Below, one piece after another: positions 55,508 to 63,122 of a DNA stretch of 64,000 nucleotides. Origin of the DNA: Microbacterium kunmingense. Lineage in GTDB: Bacteria > Actinomycetota > Actinomycetes > Actinomycetales > Microbacteriaceae. The stretch's first letter is position 1, and every line of letters starts with the position of its first letter. The position numbers and the translations under genes are program-made. The DNA is taken from contig NZ_JAKNUS010000007.1 in the NCBI RefSeq assembly GCF_023155745.1, positions 124,001 to 188,000 of the forward strand. Reading direction: 5' to 3'. The notes beneath the pieces are model-generated. The model ran no database searches and was not told the DNA's origin. It was given only the letters and a program-made list of their open reading frames with translations.

Positions 55508-56119
55508 TCAGAGCTGGCCGAGCAGATCCTGCATGGTCTCGATCTCCGCGGACTGTGTATCGACCACGGCTTGCGCGAGCGCCAACGCGTCCGCGTTCTT
55601 CCCGTTGGCGAGTTCGGTCTCGGCCATCTCGATCGCCCCCTGGTGGTGGGCGATCATCTGCTCCAGGAACAGGGGTGCCGCCTCGGCCCCGGACGCCGAC
55701 TCCAGCGCCGCCATGTCCTCGTCAGACATCATCCCGCCGCCGTGCTCCATCTCACCCATGTCCATGTCGTCACTGGACACGCCCCACTCGGCGAGCCATC
55801 CCTGCATCGTCTCGATCTCCGGCTGCTGGGCGTCCTTGATCTGCTGAGCCAGATCCAGCACCCGCTGATCAACGTCGCTCTTGGCGAGGATCATGTCGCT
55901 CATCTCGACGGCCTGCTCGTGATGCGGGATCATCATCATCGCGAACATCGAATCCGCCATGTTGAAGTCCGCCTCCGCCGATTCCGACGGGGCCGACGAC
56001 GACCCACCATGATCCATTCCAGGCATGCTGCCTCCGTTGTCCGCGCAGCCGGCCAGGAACAGCACCGCTGCCAGCGGTACGGCCGCGACCGCTGCCAAAC
56101 GCATCTTCTTGTTCATCAT
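55508..56119 (-). CDS. DUF305 lipoprotein
   Basis: About 203 residues: lipobox (LFLAGC), Gly/Met/His stretch (MPGMDHGG), then two DUF305 half-repeats with PHHEQAVEM and AHHQGAIEM motifs. DUF305 proteins are helical, secreted and often found with copper genes; metal binding by HH motifs is likely. Two adjacent ATG codons (56119 and 56116) are possible starts. Confidence 0.85.
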   Translation of the reverse strand: MMNKKMRLAAVAAVPLAAVLFLAGCADNGGSMPGMDHGGSSSAPSESAEADFNMADSMFAMMMIPHHEQAVEMSDMILAKSDVDQRVLDLAQQIKDAQQPEIETMQGWLAEWGVSSDDMDMGEMEHGGGMMSDEDMAALESASGAEAAPLFLEQMIAHHQGAIEMAETELANGKNADALALAQAVVDTQSAEIETMQDLLGQL

Positions 56120-56198
56120 CAGTCCTCTCAAACACTCGTGAAACCCGCGTACGGGCAATGAACCTCACCCCCGCCCCAGAGGGCAGGGACAGTGCGTG

Positions 56199-56624
56199 TC
56201 ACGTTCGGCTGATCGACAGCTCCAGGAGTGAGGGAGGCCGGTCCGGGGCCGGCCGGCACCGCGTCACCGGCGGACGCAATGCATGCCGCTCCCACACAGA
56301 CGACCATGCGGCGCGGGGGACCAGCAGCACGAGGGCGGCTGCCAGCAACGCCAGCACGCACATCATCATCAGAACGTCATGGCCCCCGCTCGGGCTGCAC
56401 GACGCGCACGCCTCCGCATCCTCATCGCCGGTCGCGGGCGCCGACGAGTGGTGAGGTGCCCCGCCCGGCATCTCGACATTCTCCGAGGTCGTAGGGGCGG
56501 TGTGTCCCGAGGAGATCGTGTGCATCCCCATCAACCCGACGATGACCGCTGCAGCGAAGCACACGGCAACCAGCCACCGCACCGGGTGCGGCAGCCGCAG
56601 GCGCAACGCGGACAGGCCGATCAT
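56199..56624 (-). CDS. DUF6153-like small membrane protein
   Basis: About 141 residues; TM helices near 15-40 and 90-115 (VLMMMCVLALLAAALVLLV), separated by a His/Cys-bearing loop (MPGGAPHHSS and ACASCSPSGGHD). It matches the DUF6153 layout. Its gene heads the DUF305-BNR unit. A metal-related periplasmic loop is inferred. Confidence 0.65.
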   Translation of the reverse strand: MIGLSALRLRLPHPVRWLVAVCFAAAVIVGLMGMHTISSGHTAPTTSENVEMPGGAPHHSSAPATGDEDAEACASCSPSGGHDVLMMMCVLALLAAALVLLVPRAAWSSVWERHALRPPVTRCRPAPDRPPSLLELSISRT

Positions 56625-56648
56625 CCCGTCCAGCCTACCGTCCGTACC

Positions 56649-56676
56649 ATACCCCCGCACCGTAACCCAAGGGGGT
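56649..56676. promoter_or_regulatory. Possible CsoR-type half-sites between divergent copper genes
   Basis: ATACCCCC at 56649-56656 faces GGGGGT at 56671-56676 with a 14-base gap. Weaker than the two other boxes. It is located between the 56624 and 56736 starts, which diverge. Confidence 0.35.
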
Positions 56677-56735
56677 CGCCGGCATCCGGAACAGCGACGT
56701 AACGTAACCCCCTCACCGATTCAAAGGAGAAGGCC

Positions 56736-57140
56736 GTGACCGTCACCGCCCAAATGTTCGACACCCACCCCCGAGCCAACGACATCGCCAACCGAGACGC
56801 GCTCCTGGCCTGTATCGACGCGTGCCTCGAGTGCGGCCAGGCTTGTACGACCTGCGCCGACGCCTGTCTCAGCGAGGAGATGGTCGCCGATCTGACCACC
56901 TGCATCCGTCTGAACCAGGATTGCGCCGACCTCTGCGACACCACCGCGCGCCTGCTCTCTCGCCACACCGGCACGGACACCACCGTGCTTCGTGCCGCGC
57001 TGGAGGCGTTGCGCGCAGCGTGCGCCGCATGCGCCGCCGAGTGCGACACCCACGCGGACATGCACGAGCACTGCCGGGTCTGCGCCGACGCCTGCCGCCG
57101 CTGTGAACAGGCCTGCACTAACCTGCTCGCGACGCTCTGA
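56736..57140 (+). CDS. Four-helix-bundle copper-storage-type protein (DUF326)
   Basis: A 134-residue protein with 17 cysteines arranged as CxxC or CxxxC pairs along helices (ACIDACLECGQACTTCADAC, then CAACAAEC and CRVCADACRRCEQAC). This matches the DUF326/Csp copper-storage family, which packs Cu(I) in a four-helix bundle. No signal peptide, so cytosolic. GTG start after AAAGGAGAAGG. It is the most cysteine-dense protein in the window. Confidence 0.88.
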   Translation: MTVTAQMFDTHPRANDIANRDALLACIDACLECGQACTTCADACLSEEMVADLTTCIRLNQDCADLCDTTARLLSRHTGTDTTVLRAALEALRAACAACAAECDTHADMHEHCRVCADACRRCEQACTNLLATL

Positions 57141-57185
57141 CACCCTTCCTCCGCCGACCGCTACCGCGGCGCTGGGGGGCCCGGC

Positions 57186-58127
57186 TCAGCGGTGGCGGAC
57201 AAGGGCTGGCTCGTCCTCGGTGAGGTGCGCGGTCTCGATCTGGAAGGTCGAGTGCTGAATCGACACCGGGAAGTGACCGGCCACGCATTCGCGTACCTCG
57301 TGCAACACCTCCGCGGCATGCCCGTCGGTGAAGCACTCATCCTCGACCACCACATGCGCGGTCAGGGTGGGCAGGCCAGTGGCGACCGTCGATGCGTGCA
57401 GGTCGTGCACGTCGGTGACGTGTTCGAGCTCAAGGATGTGCCGGCGTACCTCGTCCAAGTCGAGCCCGGCAGGGGTGAACTCCATGAGCACCCGGGTGGT
57501 GTCGCGCATCAAAATGATCGCGCGCGGCACGATCAGTCCCGCGATCAGGAGCCCTGCAATCGCGTCGGCCTGCTGGAACCCGGTCGTGGCGATCACAATC
57601 GCGGCCACGATCACCCCGAGCGAGCCGAGTGCATCGTTGATCACCTCCAGGAACGCTGCCCGCATATTGAAGTTCGCGCCGCGGCTCGAGGAGAGGATCA
57701 CGATCGCGATCACATTCGCCGCGAGGCCGACGATGCCGAACACGAGCATCTCTCCCGCGGCGACCTCCGGCGGCTCGAACAGGCGTCGGATACCTTCGAC
57801 GGCGGCGTAAGTGCCCACCACCAGCAGCAGTGCGGCCTGCCCGAGTGCGGCGATCACCTCGATGCGTCGGAATCCCCAGGTCCGCTTCGGATTAGCCGGC
57901 CGCAGCATCAGCGTCGCCGCGATCAGCGCGACCAGCAGACCGGACGCGTCGGTGATCGCGTGTGCGGTGTCCGTCAGCAGCGCCAGGCTGCCGGTGACGA
58001 TGGAACCGATCGCCTGCGCGATCACGATCGTCGCCGTCAGGCCGAACGCGATCCACAGTCGTGCTCGGTGATCCCCGGGCGCTCCTGCCTCGGTAGTCGG
58101 TGCACCGTGGTTGTGACCCGCACCCAT
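57186..58127 (-). CDS. CDF divalent-metal exporter
   Basis: A 313-residue cation diffusion facilitator with six spans and a C-terminal ferredoxin-like domain ending near IQHSTFQIE. Membrane site: TAHAITD in span 2 gives His and Asp; span 5 reads AFLEVINDALGSLGV, so Glu replaces the usual His of HxxxD. The N-terminus has a GHNHG His stretch. Divergent from a TetR gene with three shared operators. Zn, Cd or Co is likely. Confidence 0.87.
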   Translation of the reverse strand: MGAGHNHGAPTTEAGAPGDHRARLWIAFGLTATIVIAQAIGSIVTGSLALLTDTAHAITDASGLLVALIAATLMLRPANPKRTWGFRRIEVIAALGQAALLLVVGTYAAVEGIRRLFEPPEVAAGEMLVFGIVGLAANVIAIVILSSSRGANFNMRAAFLEVINDALGSLGVIVAAIVIATTGFQQADAIAGLLIAGLIVPRAIILMRDTTRVLMEFTPAGLDLDEVRRHILELEHVTDVHDLHASTVATGLPTLTAHVVVEDECFTDGHAAEVLHEVRECVAGHFPVSIQHSTFQIETAHLTEDEPALVRHR

Positions 58128-58141
58128 GTCCCACTCCTTAC

Positions 58142-58156
58142 TTGGTCAGTGACCAA
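58142..58156. promoter_or_regulatory. TetR operator 1 of 3
   Basis: TTGGTCAGTGACCAA, a perfect 15-bp palindrome, 14 bp upstream of the CDF start. Confidence 0.85.
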
Positions 58157-58161
58157 TTTCC

Positions 58162-58176
58162 TTGATCGGTGACCAA
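58162..58176. promoter_or_regulatory. TetR operator 2 of 3 (imperfect)
   Basis: TTGATCGGTGACCAA, with two mismatches in the left half; centre 20 bp from operator 1. Confidence 0.75.
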
Positions 58177-58188
58177 GATACTACAGTG

Positions 58189-58203
58189 TTGGTCACTGAC
58201 CAA
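58189..58203. promoter_or_regulatory. TetR operator 3 of 3
   Basis: TTGGTCACTGACCAA, a perfect palindrome, 17 bp before the tetR GTG; centre 27 bp from operator 2. Confidence 0.85.
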
Positions 58204-58220
58204 GCTCGGAGGAGAGACCT

Positions 58221-58826
58221 GTGGCCGACCGACTATCCCGCCGCGACGTCATCCACGCCGCCTTGGCCCTGCTCGATCGCGGCGGGGCGGACGCCATCAC
58301 CCTCCGTGGGATCGCCCGACATCTCGACGTTCACCTCAACTCGGTGTCGCTGCAGGTGGGGAGCAAAGCGCGCCTCTTCGACCTGATGGCAGACGCCATT
58401 CTCGGCGAGCTCTCCTTCGACGACCTCCCACACCCGCCGATCGACCGGGTCAAAGAGATCTTCCGCCGCTACCGCCAGGTCCTTCTGAACCACCGCGACG
58501 GCGCACATCTCGTCTCGGGTACGAGGGTCTCCGAAACCAACACCCTGCGGCTAGGGGAGGCGGTGATTGCCGCGCTGCTCGATGCCGGCGTCGACCCCGA
58601 CCTCGCCGTCACCACCTTCTGGAGCCTCAACTACCTCGTGGTCGGACTCGTCCACGAAGAACAGACCACCCCCGAGGACGGCGCCCACCGCTTCGAGCAG
58701 GAACTCGCCGCACATTCGTTCCCCGCACTCACCAGCGTCCGCGATCTCTTCCTCGACGACAACGCCGCCGCACACCTTGAATTCGGCATGGACGCGCTCC
58801 TGCACCGCGCCCGCCACCTCGACTGA
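58221..58826 (+). CDS. TetR-family repressor of the CDF gene
   Basis: A 201-residue TetR protein. N-terminal helix-turn-helix (RRDVIHAALALLDRGGADA, then ITLRGIARHLDVHLNSVSLQ) and a C-terminal domain like TetR_C (LVSGTRVSETN, TTFWSLNYLVVGLVHEEQ). GTG start. Operators of TTGGTCAnTGACCAA type lie in the divergent spacer, so it probably controls itself and the CDF exporter. The inducer is unknown. Confidence 0.87.
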   Translation: MADRLSRRDVIHAALALLDRGGADAITLRGIARHLDVHLNSVSLQVGSKARLFDLMADAILGELSFDDLPHPPIDRVKEIFRRYRQVLLNHRDGAHLVSGTRVSETNTLRLGEAVIAALLDAGVDPDLAVTTFWSLNYLVVGLVHEEQTTPEDGAHRFEQELAAHSFPALTSVRDLFLDDNAAAHLEFGMDALLHRARHLD

Positions 58827-58866
58827 GCATCATCGTCAGCGGCGAGCCATCCCTCCATATGGAAGA

Positions 58867-58886
58867 ATCTGCGTATGAATGCAGAT
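58867..58886. promoter_or_regulatory. Operator-like palindrome overlapping the arsR start
   Basis: ATCTGC (58867-58872) and GCAGAT (58881-58886) flank GTATGAAT, which contains the ATG start. A CATATG also precedes it. Position over the start codon suggests autoregulation. Confidence 0.5.
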
Positions 58887-59255
58887 AACGTGACATGCGG
58901 CCGCGACCCCGACAGCCTCTACGTAGAGCTCGCCGTCGAGGTCTTCGCGATGCTCGCTGACGCCACCCGCGTGCGGATCATCCTCGCGCTCGAGGGAGCC
59001 GGGGAGTTGTCCGTGAACCACATCGCCGACATCGTCGACAAGTCACCCGCCGCCGTCTCCCAGCATCTCGCCAAGCTGCGCCTGGCCCGTATGGTCACCA
59101 CCCGACAAGACGGCACCCGCGTGTTCTACGCCCTCGCCGACGAACACGCGCGCCAGCTGGTCACGGACGCGATCTTCCAAGCCGAGCACTCCCTCGGTGG
59201 CGCCGCCCCGCACCACCACGCCGGAGCCGACGCCAGCCGCCCTGTGGCGCCATGA
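58875..59255 (+). CDS. ArsR/SmtB-family metal sensor
   Basis: A 126-residue winged-helix repressor. DNA-binding core (ELSVNHIADIVDKSPAAVSQ, then HLAKLRLARMV). Helix 5 reads ADEHARQLVTDAIFQAEH, matching three of four ligands of the CzrA/NmtR site (Asp, His, final His; Gln where the third should be His). A His-rich C-terminus (APHHHAGAD) is NmtR-like. Its stop overlaps the MFS start. Ni/Co/Zn sensing is likely. Confidence 0.85.
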   Translation: MNADNVTCGRDPDSLYVELAVEVFAMLADATRVRIILALEGAGELSVNHIADIVDKSPAAVSQHLAKLRLARMVTTRQDGTRVFYALADEHARQLVTDAIFQAEHSLGGAAPHHHAGADASRPVAP

Positions 59256-60475
59256 TCACCGTCTTACGCAACGGCACCTACCGGGCGCTGTTCTTCGCCC
59301 AGGTCATCGCCCTTGTCGGCACCGGCCTGCTCACCGTTGCCCTCGGACTGCTCGCGTTCGAGATCGCCGGAGATGCCGCCGGATCGGTGCTCGGCACCGC
59401 GTTGACGATCAAGATGGTCGCCTACGTCGGCGTCGCACCCCTGGTTGCAGCGCTCGTGGACAGGCTCCCCAAGAAGGCCGTTCTGGTCGGCGCCGACGCC
59501 GTTCGACTCGCGATCGCGTTCACCCTGCCCTTCGTCCAGGACACCTGGCAGATCTACGTGCTCGTGTTCGTGCTGCAGTCCGCGTCCGCGACCTTCACCC
59601 CCGCCTTCCAATCACTCATCCCGAGCGTGCTGCCCGACCCCCAGCAGTACACTCGTGCCCTCGCGCTGTCACGCCTCGCCTACGATCTCGACTCGATCCT
59701 CAGCCCCGTCATCGCCGCAGCCCTACTTGCCGTGATCAGCTACAACAACCTGTTCGTGGGCACCGCCGTCGGCTTCGCCGCCTCCGCCACCCTCGTCCTC
59801 ATCGCCCGCCTTCCCGCACACGTACCCGATGCGTCCACCGGCACGTTCTGGGAGCGGCTGCCAACCGGGCTGCGCGTGTTCGCCCGCACGCCCAGCCTCC
59901 GCTTCCTGATGGCCGCCAACGTGGTCGTCGCGGCCGGCACCGCTATCGTCCTGGTCAACTCCGTCGTCTACACCAAAGGCGTGTTCGACCTGGATGACAC
60001 CGCCCTCGCCCTCGCCCTCGGCGCGTATGGGGTCGGTTCCCTGATCATTGCCCTCAACGTCCCGTGGATCGTCGACCGCATCGGTGTCTTGTGCGCCATG
60101 AGCATCGGTGCCTGGACGCTTGTTTCGGGTCTGATCGCGGCCATCGCGATGACGATTATCGCCACGACCACGGGAGAGGGCTGGTGGATGCTGCTTGCCA
60201 CCTGGGCGTTGCTCGGTGCCAGTACCTCGCTGATTAACACCCCTTCGTCACGGCTTCTAGCCGACGCGTCCACCCCCGCTAACCGCAACCTGGTATACAC
60301 CGCACAATTCGCACTTTCGCACGGCTGCTTTCTGGTTAGCTACCCGATCGCGGGCTGGCTCGGTGTCATTGGACTGCCCATCGCGGCTAGCGCGCTGCTC
60401 GGATTCGCCATCGTCGGCGTTACCGCCTTGGCTGTGCTGTACAAACCAGCAGGTACCGTCGTCACCACTCTGTAA
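59252..60475 (+). CDS. MFS transporter co-transcribed with the ArsR sensor
   Basis: A 407-residue 12-TM major facilitator (loop ALVDRLPKKAVLVGAD). In other bacteria MFS pumps behind ArsR sensors often expel Ni or Co (NreB, CmtR- or NmtR-linked). No His-rich loop is seen here, so the substrate is inferred from the sensor only. It is the last gene before the right repeat. Confidence 0.8.
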   Translation: MITVLRNGTYRALFFAQVIALVGTGLLTVALGLLAFEIAGDAAGSVLGTALTIKMVAYVGVAPLVAALVDRLPKKAVLVGADAVRLAIAFTLPFVQDTWQIYVLVFVLQSASATFTPAFQSLIPSVLPDPQQYTRALALSRLAYDLDSILSPVIAAALLAVISYNNLFVGTAVGFAASATLVLIARLPAHVPDASTGTFWERLPTGLRVFARTPSLRFLMAANVVVAAGTAIVLVNSVVYTKGVFDLDDTALALALGAYGVGSLIIALNVPWIVDRIGVLCAMSIGAWTLVSGLIAAIAMTIIATTTGEGWWMLLATWALLGASTSLINTPSSRLLADASTPANRNLVYTAQFALSHGCFLVSYPIAGWLGVIGLPIAASALLGFAIVGVTALAVLYKPAGTVVTTL

Positions 60476-60630
60476 ACGATGAGCTGCGAGCACATGTTTC
60501 TGGCGGGTGTCGTCAGCTCGAACCGCGATGGACAACTCGAGGAGTAGACACACGCGTTGGACGCGGACACTTTAGCCGCGATTCCTCGGTCTCGTCGAGT
60601 CGTCGTGGACATCTCTGAGCGGTTCCTACA

Positions 60631-60706
60631 GACAACTGTAGGGATCTTTCTGAAATGTCCATTTCGCAGTTGAAATGTCCACGCGATGTCCATATGGACA
60701 TTTCGG
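60631..60706 (+). repeat. Right 76-bp direct repeat bounding the metal island
   Basis: Same orientation as 41893-41968, 69/76 identical. It includes ATGTCCATATGGACAT (60686-60701), a perfect palindrome. Begins 155 bp after the last island gene. Confidence 0.8.
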
Positions 60707-60841
60707 ACGCCGGCCGACCGTCGCGATCATGTGGGCGGCGGTTTCACAGCGCCTCAGCTTCTCTGCTGGATCGCGGCTACGCGATGTCTCCCCTTTCACG
60801 TCTGAGTGGCCATCGGTCTGATCGGGCCATGAGCAGGATCA

Positions 60842-61167
60842 GTTTCGCGCGTCGCCCCCGCCCTCTGGTTCCGCGCTGCGGGCGTCATCGTCGTGGCAGG
60901 CTTCTTCGCGTCGTTGGTTACCGGTGTCTGCTGCCCCGGCGCCCCCGCCAGCGGAACATCGACGTGCGGAACGTTCGAGCGCTTGACCGCCGGGATCGAC
61001 AGATCACGTGGCTCTGGCTCGCACGGACGGTCATCGTAGGCGCCATCGCGGCGCTCGAGGTGGGCGTCTTCGGTCGAGTCACCCTTGGCCGACTTCCTTG
61101 CGGGCATGGCACTGTTCGGGAGCTCGAGCGGACGCAGGGAGGTCATGAAATTGCCTTTCGCGGATAG
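60842..61167 (+). pseudogene. Probable frameshifted two-TM membrane protein remnant
   Basis: One frame reads ALWFRAAGVIVVAGFFASLV, then GVCCPGAPASGTSTCGTFER before drifting into a stop at 61037-61039. A +1/-1 shift near 61000-61003 moves into a second frame with WLWLARTVIVGAIAALEVGV, another membrane helix. No start codon is in place. An opposite-strand open frame (60796-61146) also has good codon bias, so the reading is uncertain. Confidence 0.3.
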
Positions 61168-61263
61168 CGGAGGCGATGAACGCTGCGTTCACCTATGGTT
61201 GGGGTCGTGGTCGCATTGCGCCCATACGATGTGCGGCGAACCCGAAAGGTGATCACCGGCTAC

Positions 61264-62186
61264 ATGAACTCGCCCCTCAACGAGCCGCCGCTCGGCGGAA
61301 CCATCGACCACATCCTCTCGATCCTGCCGTCGCTCGTACCGAGCGCGCAGCGCGTCGCCCGCATCTGCGCCGAGCGACCCCACGACGTGGTCGACATGTC
61401 GGGCGCCGACCTCGCCGAAGCCGCCAACACGTCGCCGGCCACCGTCAGCCGCACCGCCCAGGCGCTGGGGCTGCGCAGCTTTCAGCACCTGCGCATGCTG
61501 CTCGTGCGTGACCTCGCCGCCGACGCCACCGCCGCGCCCGACGCACCCGCCGGCACCGAGGGCTTTCTGCGGTGGCTGGCCGAGGGGCGGGTGGGATGCT
61601 GCAGACCGCGCTCGCCTCGATCGACCCGGTCGCGTTCGACGCCGCTGCCGACGCCATCGCCCGCGCGCCGCGCCTGCTGATCTCGGGCACCGGCGCCTCG
61701 CACGCCGCCGCCCAGGCGTCGGCCGTCGCGTTCGCCGTCAACGGCCGGCCCTGCGAAGCGCCCGCTGACGGCGTGGTCGCCCACCTCACCGCCCGCGTGC
61801 TCGCCCCCGGTGATGTGTGCCTCATCGTCAGCTCGAGTGGCGCCAACTCGGTGACCCTCGCGGTTGCGGACGCCGCCGTCGACGCCGGCGCCACCGTGAT
61901 CGGGGTCACGAGCTTCGCCCGTACCCCGCTCACCACCCGCGCCGACCACCTGCTCGTCGCCGGTGCGCGCTTCCAGGCGTGGGATCAAGGCATTCTCGGC
62001 AGCGGGCTCGTACAGCTGCTCGTGCTCAACGCCCTGCAGATCGCCGTCGCCGACCGCATGAGCGACGCCGCCGACCGCGCGCGCCTCGCGGTGCGCGAAG
62101 AGGTGCTCGACATCGTCGCCGACGACGGCTCCGACGCCGAGGCATCCGACGTGCCAGACGTTATCGACCACGGCGATGGGCGTTGA
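61264..62186 (+). pseudogene. MurR/RpiR-family sugar regulator, frameshifted
   Basis: The N-terminal RpiR helix-turn-helix (ADLAEAANTSPATVSRTAQA) is in one frame up to about 61595. The SIS sugar-phosphate domain (LISGTGASHAAAQASAVAF, then IVSSSGANSVTLAVADAAV) is in the next frame from about 61580. The break is in the G-rich run GGGGCGGGTGGG near 61585-61600. It regulated the adjacent ABC operon, presumably. A sequencing error in the G run would also explain it. Confidence 0.75.
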
Positions 62187-62288
62187 CACTCCGTTTGCAG
62201 GAAATTCACTTTCCTCGATTGCAATAGCTCTGCAAGCGGATTTCGCGGGAAGGCCCCGGTTCGTCAGGTCGCTTGCAGAAGGCGACTC

Positions 62289-63122
62289 ATGGGAACGATC
62301 CAGCTCTCTGGTGTCGGTCGCTCCTTCAAGAGCACCGCCGCCGTCAGTGATATCGACCTGATCATCGAAGACGCCGCCGCGCAGATCACCGAGTCCACCG
62401 GTGCCCCCTCGATGAGCGCGTCGTGCGTGATCACCGGCGGCAGCTGGTGCATGCAGGGCCTCTTCCTCTCGAACGGCGCCCAGGTGCTGAGCGATGACCG
62501 CACGACGATCGAGTTCGGCTCGGACGCCGCGATCGATACGGTCGCGACCTTCACCGAGATGTACGAGGACGGCGTGCTCACCAACGAGGACTTCACCAGC
62601 CAGTACGAGGCGTTCGCGCAGGGGAAGACCGCGATCCACGTCAACAGCTCGGCCCTGCAGGGCGCGTTCATGATGGGCGCCGAGGCCGGTGGCTGGACCC
62701 TCGACGCTCACACCCTGCCCGCGTTCGGAGACCAGGCGGTCGTGCCCACCAACTCGGGCTCGTTCCTCGCGATGTTCGCCACCGACCCCGCCAAGCAGGC
62801 CGCCGCGTGGGAGCTCATGCAGTTCATGACCAGCCCCCGCGCCTACGAGATCATCTCGACCCAGATCGGGTACCTACCGCTGCGCAGCAGCATGGCCGAC
62901 GAGGGCGGACCGCTCTATGACTGGGTCGAAGCCAACCCGCTCGTGAAGCCCAACCTCGAGCAGCTCGACGCGCTCGAGCCGTGGGTGTCGTACCCCGGCG
63001 ACAGCTACGCCCAGGTCGACCAGGTGCTCGCCACCGCCATCGAAGACGCGGTCTTCTACGGCGCCGACCCGGCCGCCACTATGACCGAGGCCGCCGAGCG
63101 CGCGCAGGGGCTGATCGAATGA
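62289..63122 (+). pseudogene. Fusion of ABC-ATPase start to sugar-binding protein C-terminal two thirds
   Basis: A 277-residue open frame. Residues 1-29 (MGTIQLSGVGRSF and DIDLIIED) match the N-terminus of UgpC/MsmK-type sugar ABC ATPases before the Walker A. From about residue 30 it matches an extracellular solute-binding protein (AQITESTGAPSMSASCVITG, then GWTLDAHTLPAFG, WELMQFMTSPRAYE) but lacks its signal peptide. The join is in frame near 62370-62380. An internal deletion that removed the ATPase body, probably permeases and the signal peptide is the simplest cause. Confidence 0.75.

Larger units (their letters stand above)
41893..60706. mobile_element. Metal (mainly copper) resistance genomic island
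   Basis: An 18.8-kb segment bounded by 76-bp direct repeats, starting at the base after the dnaB stop. It carries copper and divalent-metal resistance genes and a tRNA-Cys. The backbone motif GGATGCCGC occurs 18 times in the 41.9 kb to the left, counting both strands by eye, but only twice inside. No integrase, relaxase or transposase is visible, so the mode of entry is inferred only from the flanking repeats. Confidence 0.7.
60476..61263. other. Spacer with right repeat and broken gene remnants
   Basis: 788 bp without an intact gene. It contains the right direct repeat (60631-60706) and, from 60842, frames that look like a damaged two-TM protein. Between 60476 and 60630 nothing is recognised. 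Confidence 0.6.

Noticed and set aside
41893..60706. Conjugative element or prophage
   Set aside because: No relaxase, integrase, capsid or replication gene is visible; only direct repeats and cargo genes.
60796..61146. Minus-strand open frame of 116 codons with good third-position GC
   Set aside because: No motif or domain, no matching neighbour, and the plus-strand frames carry two plausible membrane helices. Left unassigned because both readings have some support.
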